From: Lamellibrachia satsuma
Lineage: Eukaryota > Annelida > Polychaeta > Sabellida > Siboglinidae
Direction of reading: 5' to 3'
NCBI GenBank assembly: GCA_033239005.1
Contig: BSQZ01000015.1
Span: forward strand, 8,443,001-8,507,000
DNA length: 64,000 bases
Positions within the stretch are counted from its first letter, which is position 1; each line of letters begins with the position of its first letter. A program made the translations under genes and the position numbers. The notes below the pieces were generated by a model. The model worked only from the letters and a program-made list of their open reading frames with translations. It was not told the origin of the DNA and searched no databases. Shown here one piece after another: positions 59,497 through 64,000 of this stretch.

Positions 59497-62135
59497 CTCA
59501 TTCGCTACCGCTGACGCGAAAACACGTCGCCAATTCACATGTGTCACAGCCCCGCTGACTTGTAAACACGGCAGCATGCGCGTGGCTGTACTTCCCGAGC
59601 GCCGTGAAAACACGTCGCTAGCAATTGGCTGATCGTTTTGTAAAACGGTTGCCTATTGGTTCCTGTTTGATATGCTGACCAATAGAATACGTTGTAAGCT
59701 TTAATTTAGTATAATACATGATATAGGTCACTATTTGAGTTGTAAGAGAATATTTGATTGGAAGTTAGGGAACCGCGGTAAACCGCCATCTTGTCAACAA
59801 GTTTGGCAGTTTTATTAGCGATGTCTTCAGACGAGTCTGATTCAGAATTTCATGGATTTAACGCTGCTGATTTTGATGTTACATCGCATACGGCAGTAGA
59901 TAACCTGTCTGACATCAGTGTTTCATCAGTGAAAACCGACGATTTATGTAATAGTGACGAAGTCGAAGAACGCAATGATCAACATGACACACCCCCGACG
60001 TGGAATGCAAACAAAGCACCCATCACTGTATGTGATTTCGAAGAACCAGTAGGCCCTACGTTGACATTATCGGCAGACAAAACCGAACTTGACTTCTTTG
60101 AGTTACTTTTTCCTGCGATATTGTATGAACAATTAGCTAGAGAAACCAATCGCTATGCCGACCAATGTCAGCAAAAATCAGGGAAAGTTGACAAGCAGTG
60201 GGCAGACAAACCGACATCGCCGATGGAAATTCGCTGTTTCCTTGGCATCCACGTCTACATGTCGGTCGTGCAGTTACCTACCTACAAGGAGTACTGGAGT
60301 TCCGATGAACTTTTTGGAAATTTTCCAGTGAGTAGGTTCATGATCCGCACTCGGTTTGAAAAGATTCTGCAGTATTTTCATGCCACTGATTCAACACAAA
60401 ACCCAGGACGAGGACTGCCGGGTCATGATAAACTGCACCACATCCGATCTGTCATGGACGTTGTGCAGGAAAACATCATGCTGCAATACCGCCCTCATCG
60501 TGAAAATGCAATTGATGAGGCAATGGTTGCTTCGTAGGCGTCTTGGCTTTCGCCAATACATTCCTGCGAAGCCACACAAATATGGCATAAAGGTGTGGGT
60601 TCGTGCTGATTCGCATAATGGCTACGTCTGCGACTTCAATGTTTACACGGGCAAGGAAGGTAATCGCGTTGAAGTCGGGCTGGGAGAAAGCGTCGTGCTG
60701 AAACTTTGCGACAGCATTACTGGAAAATATTTCCACATTTACTGTGACAACTATTTTTCTAGTGTGCGTCTCTTCAAGAAACTTCTTGAGAAAGGACTGT
60801 ACGCATGTGGCACAGTCCGTACGAATCGGAAATGCTGGCCAAAGGACCTGAACAAAAAGGCCTTCAGCAAGAAACCAAAAGGACACACTGAAGTGCGACA
60901 GGACGGGAACTTGGTTGCAAGCGGCTGGATGGACAACAAAGCTGTTTTTCTGTTGTCGACAAATGCTGATCCGACAGTCGATGCTGCAGTGTTGCGCAAG
61001 CAAAAAGATGGCACAATTGTGGAGATTCAGTGTCCTTCTGCACTGCCACAGTACAATCTCTACATGAACGGTGTTGACATGGCAGACCAAAACAGAACCC
61101 AATATTCCTCGTGTCGAAAATCCATCAAGTGGTGGAAGTATTTGTTCTGGTTTGTATTCGACACCTGTGTTGCAAACAGCTTGATTTTGTTGAATTCATC
61201 ACCAAACCATCAGATGCAGACATCAAGCGGGAAAGAAAAGAAACACATCAACCTGGAATTTCGCAAGGCACTGGCCAAACAGATGATCGGCAGTTTCCAG
61301 AGCAAGCGTAAGCGAAAGGCACAACAAGAACTTGCTGTGGCAGATGATGCAGATCACTGGCCAGAAAAACGCAAAGCTGGCCGTTGTAGAGAATGCAGCA
61401 AGAAAGGCAAGCGCTCTGAACCACGAACTGGTTGTAGCGTTTGTGATGTCAATCTCTGCATCGGTGACTGCTACAAGGATTACCACCTTGCTCTTCGTGC
61501 TGGGCGTTAATGTAATAAATGACATTGAACAATGAGATTACAAAACACTTTATTACAGGGAATTAAATAGAAACACTAGAGTACACCATACAATTGCATT
61601 ACTAGTATTATATTATCTTCTGGACATTTTCGATTGTTATTATACCCAAACGACATTTTTCAGATTTTGTTGTTGTTGTGCGTGTCTATATAAACTGCCA
61701 TAACAGTAAAAGTAACCAACAGATTTTGATGATTTTTGAATTACTGGGCAGCTCACAAATATAGTTATATTTGCTTCATTGGGTTGTATATGCTAATGGC
61801 AAAAGATAATTATTTAGTAGCAGGGCGAAGTTTGCATGATACTAAAGAATAATTTTTCAGATTTTCTTGTGGTTTGCAACCTTGGTAGAAAAATAACTAT
61901 TGCATGTAAATTAATAAAATTTAGATGGTTAAAATCTGTATTCAGTTTACTGTAATTCATATACACAACATTGTCTTGTACAACTACTATTATGGAAGTG
62001 ACAGTGCAATTTATTCAACTACCCTAAATGATCTGTTCTAATTGCAGCAGCTTCTGGGGATGCAGGGTATTCAGGCTAAAAATAGACTGGGGATGGCAGC
62101 AGTTTCTCTGCACTGGTGATGCAGTAGCGAATGAG
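59497..62135 (+). mobile_element. piggyBac transposon, 2639 bp, almost intact
   Basis: The element starts CTCATTCGCTACCGC after TTAA (59493-59496) and ends GTAGCGAATGAG before TTAA (62136-62139). The 12-bp ends are perfect inverted repeats at the piggyBac target. It encodes one transposase on the plus strand (59821-61510) with about 320 bp before and 620 bp after. Only one frameshift is seen in the gene, so the insertion is young relative to its host element. Confidence 0.95.
59821..61510 (+). pseudogene. piggyBac transposase with a single frameshift
   Basis: The start is ATG at 59821 (MSSDESDSEFHGFN, an acidic N-terminus as in the family). The DDE-type core shows FLGIHVYMSVVQLPTYKEYW and FMIRTRFEKILQYFHATDS. 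The catalytic acids are in AIDEAMV, FHIYCDNYFSS and NGVDMADQNR. The C-terminus is a cysteine-rich domain (CRECSKKGKRSEP, GCSVCDVNLCIGDCYKDYH) ending at 61510. The first part stops at 60535-60537 (TAG). The rest is open in the next frame from about 60528, so one small indel there accounts for the break. Total length is about 565 residues, normal for piggyBac. It inserts by TTAA-specific cut and paste (known). Confidence 0.93.
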
Positions 62136-62842
62136 TTAAATACCGATGAGACGAGTTTTTCTCTTTGCCCCAAGTCTGGGAAAGTGCTCGACCCAAGAGG
62201 TTGGAGGAATGTTGGAGGAACGACCTCAAACGTGGCAACGAGAAGGACACCTTGATGGTGCTGGCGACCTTCTCCGCTGACGGCAAGGTGCTGCCCGGGA
62301 TGATTGTTTATCCCTATCAAACCGTGGGCGATCGGCTTATCCGATAGCGGATGGATGAAATCGGACACATTTTTCGAATACATAGTCAACGTCCTCGACC
62401 CCCCTCTCAGACCCTGCTCTCTCCGCGTGGAAACTGACCGTGAGAGAGTTCCAAAGGGAACACCCAAACACCGTCGTGACGAGGGTCAACTTTGCGACAC
62501 TAATCGACAAGACAATAGGAGTGGCGGCGAAGGAGTCTACCATCCGGAACGGCTTCTGGGCATGCGGGCTCTTCCCGTGGAACCCAGATGCGGTCGACTA
62601 CTCAAAATGCATGGTAGACGTGCTGGCTCCTATCTCAACTCACACACCTGCTGGAATGACAGTCACGCTCGATCAGGAAATTATTGATCTAGACAACACA
62701 CTATCGCACGGTGAAGTGAGCAGCGCAGAGAAAGCGGATTTGTTTCCACGTTTTTGGGCGTTAATCAATGTCGCCATCACCAATGCTACAAAGAACGCAA
62801 GCCAAGTGCCCAGAGTGAGAGTGAGAGCAGAAGAAGAGGACA

Positions 62843-63295
62843 ACGGACAAAGAGACGAGAGAGAAGACGGAGGACAAGAGCCCGAAGAAAGAAGAGTTAC
62901 ACGAGAACAGGAGAACGGACAAAGAGACGAGAGAGAAAACGGAGGACAAGAGCCCGAAGAAAGAAGAGTTACACGAGAAGAGGAGAACGGACGAAGAAAC
63001 GAGAGAGAAAACGGAGGACAAGAGCCCGAAGAAAGAAGAGTTACACGAGAAGAGGAGAACGGATGAAGAGACGAGAGAGAAAACGGAGGACAAGAGCCCG
63101 AAGAAAGAAGAGTAACACGAGAAGAGGACAACGGACGAAGAGACGAGAGAGAAGACGGAGGACAAGAGCCTGAAGAAAAAATAATAACACGAGAAGAGGA
63201 GAACGGACGAAGAGACGAGAGAGAAAACGGAGGACAAGAGCCCGAAGAAAAAGAGTTACACGAGAAGAGGACAACGGACGAAGAGATGAGATAGA
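62843..63295 (+). repeat. 72-bp coding minisatellite in the pogo transposase tail
   Basis: Units start at 62843, 62915, 62987, 63059, 63131 and 63203, with a partial seventh. Each encodes 24 residues close to NGQRDEREDGGQEPEERRVT plus REQE. One unit has a TGA in place of CGA at 63063, ending the frame. The minus strand is open too (SSSVLLFSC repeats), but that is an artefact. Confidence 0.93.
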
Positions 63296-63867
63296 AAAAC
63301 TACAGGGTCCCAAAGACAGAGGAACAATGGAGGCGAATAATGGCCGAAGAGACGAGATTCAAGGAGCAGGAGTGGAAGAACAAGCAGCGCACGATGCATG
63401 CGACATGCATGATTCTAGTCTCTTGGATGAGTTATACAATCTTGTCGTCGAAGCAGATGATCAGGAGCAAGGAGAACTAAGTTTGATACCACCGTCCACC
63501 TCTACATCAACCGCACACCTAGGTGCCAGGCAAGCGTTATCGACGCACACATTTTACCCTCGTAACCCCCCGCAGAAAGAAGAGAACTGCAGAAAAATAC
63601 CCAAGTGCAGTGACATCCGAGAAATGGCGGCAAATGTACAAGGAAAGGGAAGATGCAAAAAAGAAAACGAGAAAGAGAAACAAGCAAAAAAGGAAGAGCG
63701 TGAGAAGAAGCGAAAATTAAATGAAGAACTCAAAATGAAGAGAATGCAAGAGAGGAATGATAGGCAGAAAAAGAAAAACGAAGAAAAACAGCAAAGAGTG
63801 CAGACAAAGATAAACAAACACAAGTGAAACATGTCAACAAATGAGATTGAACACAACAGAAAAAGTG

Positions 63868-64000
63868 CCAAGAGAAATCCGTGCACCGTATGTGAAGAAA
63901 GTGTCGGGGCAACGGGTCCTGGCAAGATTGGGCTACAGTGTTCACGCTGTCGCGACAAAGTTCACGTTTCTTGTGTCGGGAAAGCACATCTTACGTATTT
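63868..64000 (+). pseudogene. C-terminal zinc-finger segment of the pogo element (cut by window)
   Basis: The plus strand reads NPCTVCEESV, GKIGLQCSRCRDKVHVSCVG and KAHLTY. This is a C-x2-C ... C-x2-C-x4-H-x2-C pattern like PHD or C1 fingers, which occur at the C-terminus of some pogo-type proteins. It follows a stop at 63824-63826, so it is either a separate exon or frame-shifted. It runs off the right edge. Confidence 0.5.

Larger units (their letters stand above)
58520..63826 (+). pseudogene. pogo (jerky/Tigger-like) transposase, broken
   Basis: ATG at 58520 starts a psq-type HTH (KYKYAKEQMAAALVACRTQR, GVRRAAEQFSVPRSTLSDKL). This is followed by an intron (58705-59178, GT/AG) and a CENP-B-type HTH (LDSARKIVEDDQW, RPGETWYRSFMCRHPEI). 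A frameshift near 59380 leads to VTEESIRKWFEKTKDYL and IMADPRRV, where a piggyBac interrupts at 59497. The DDE domain resumes at 62136 (LNTDETSFSLCPKSGKVL; first catalytic D). Further shifts separate NEKDTLMVLATFSADGKVLP, WMKSDTFFEYIVNVL and REFQREHPNTVVTRVNFATL. The segment with the second and third catalytic acids is deleted near 62400. A charged 24-residue repeat and a lysine-rich tail (to 63826) follow. Confidence 0.85.
57778..64000 (+). mobile_element. pogo-superfamily transposon, interrupted by piggyBac; right end outside the window
   Basis: The left end GGGTAAATGTGCCCATTGCC follows a TA (57776-57777), as expected for pogo. Subterminal TGTCCGATAACTG/CGGACA motifs recur between 57797 and 58380. 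The transposase parts start at 58520 and run to beyond 63826 around a nested piggyBac. No matching right terminus is present before 64000, so the element is cut by the window edge. It lies upstream of the TECR exons seen, probably in a TECR intron. Confidence 0.8.

Noticed and set aside
60476..61102. Minus-strand ORF of 208 codons
   Set aside because: It lies antisense to the piggyBac transposase core and has no family signature.
62673..63313. Minus-strand Ser/Leu/Phe-rich ORFs
   Set aside because: They are antisense translation of the 72-bp coding repeat of the pogo tail.
1..64000. tRNA, rRNA or other structured RNA genes
   Set aside because: I looked for tRNA-like arms and rRNA phrases and saw none convincing; the hairpins found are better explained as MITEs or inverted repeats. 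A tRNAscan or Rfam search would settle it.

Overview
The window is animal nuclear DNA, AT-rich by eye. It has spliced genes with GT-AG introns and conserved animal proteins, and is dense with CR1/L2-like LINEs, Penelope-like, pogo and piggyBac elements. There are no operons, Shine-Dalgarno sites or prokaryotic genes. Together these suggest an invertebrate metazoan; I cannot place it more narrowly from sequence alone.

Three conserved host genes form the scaffold. (1) ALKBH7, a mitochondrial AlkB-family dioxygenase, lies on the minus strand. Exon 1 is at 21802-22137, and exons 2 and 3 are at 2791-2964 and 1940-2064. Its 18.8 kb first intron is packed with transposons, and its last exon(s) are missing to the left. 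(2) CFAP57/WDR65, a ciliary WD40 plus coiled-coil protein, lies on the plus strand at 31528-44528. I could join 19 coding exons with every phase consistent, giving about 1212 residues. (3) TECR, trans-2-enoyl-CoA reductase, lies on the minus strand. Its last four exons are at 56844-47749; the 5' exons were not found and are probably beyond the right edge.

Mobile DNA, left to right. ALKBH7 intron 1 holds short TIR elements that share a GGGTCATTCCAT-like terminus, an L2-like LINE split by a piggyBac-type MITE, a LINE with a clear 13-bp target duplication inside a long-TIR element, and a fold-back element carrying an uncharacterised transposase. Between ALKBH7 and CFAP57 there is a minus-strand L2/CR1 LINE that was entered by a pogo element (itself entered by another LINE) and by a Gypsy-type fragment. 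Between CFAP57 and TECR there are a 40-bp minisatellite and a perfect-looking hairpin of two Penelope-like 3' ends. TECR introns hold a FLYWCH element, a Penelope RT fragment, several minisatellites, and a pogo element interrupted by an almost intact 2.64 kb piggyBac exactly at a TTAA.

The most unusual pattern is at splice junctions. Four of the 18 CFAP57 donors (exons 4, 11, 16, 17) are followed by a tandem copy of the exon end plus donor. The acceptor of the last TECR exon has been amplified into about 12 copies of a 48-bp repeat, each carrying an acceptor. Four of these extra acceptors are linked to the true exon by an open reading frame, so alternative splicing could add 16-residue hydrophobic blocks to a membrane enzyme.
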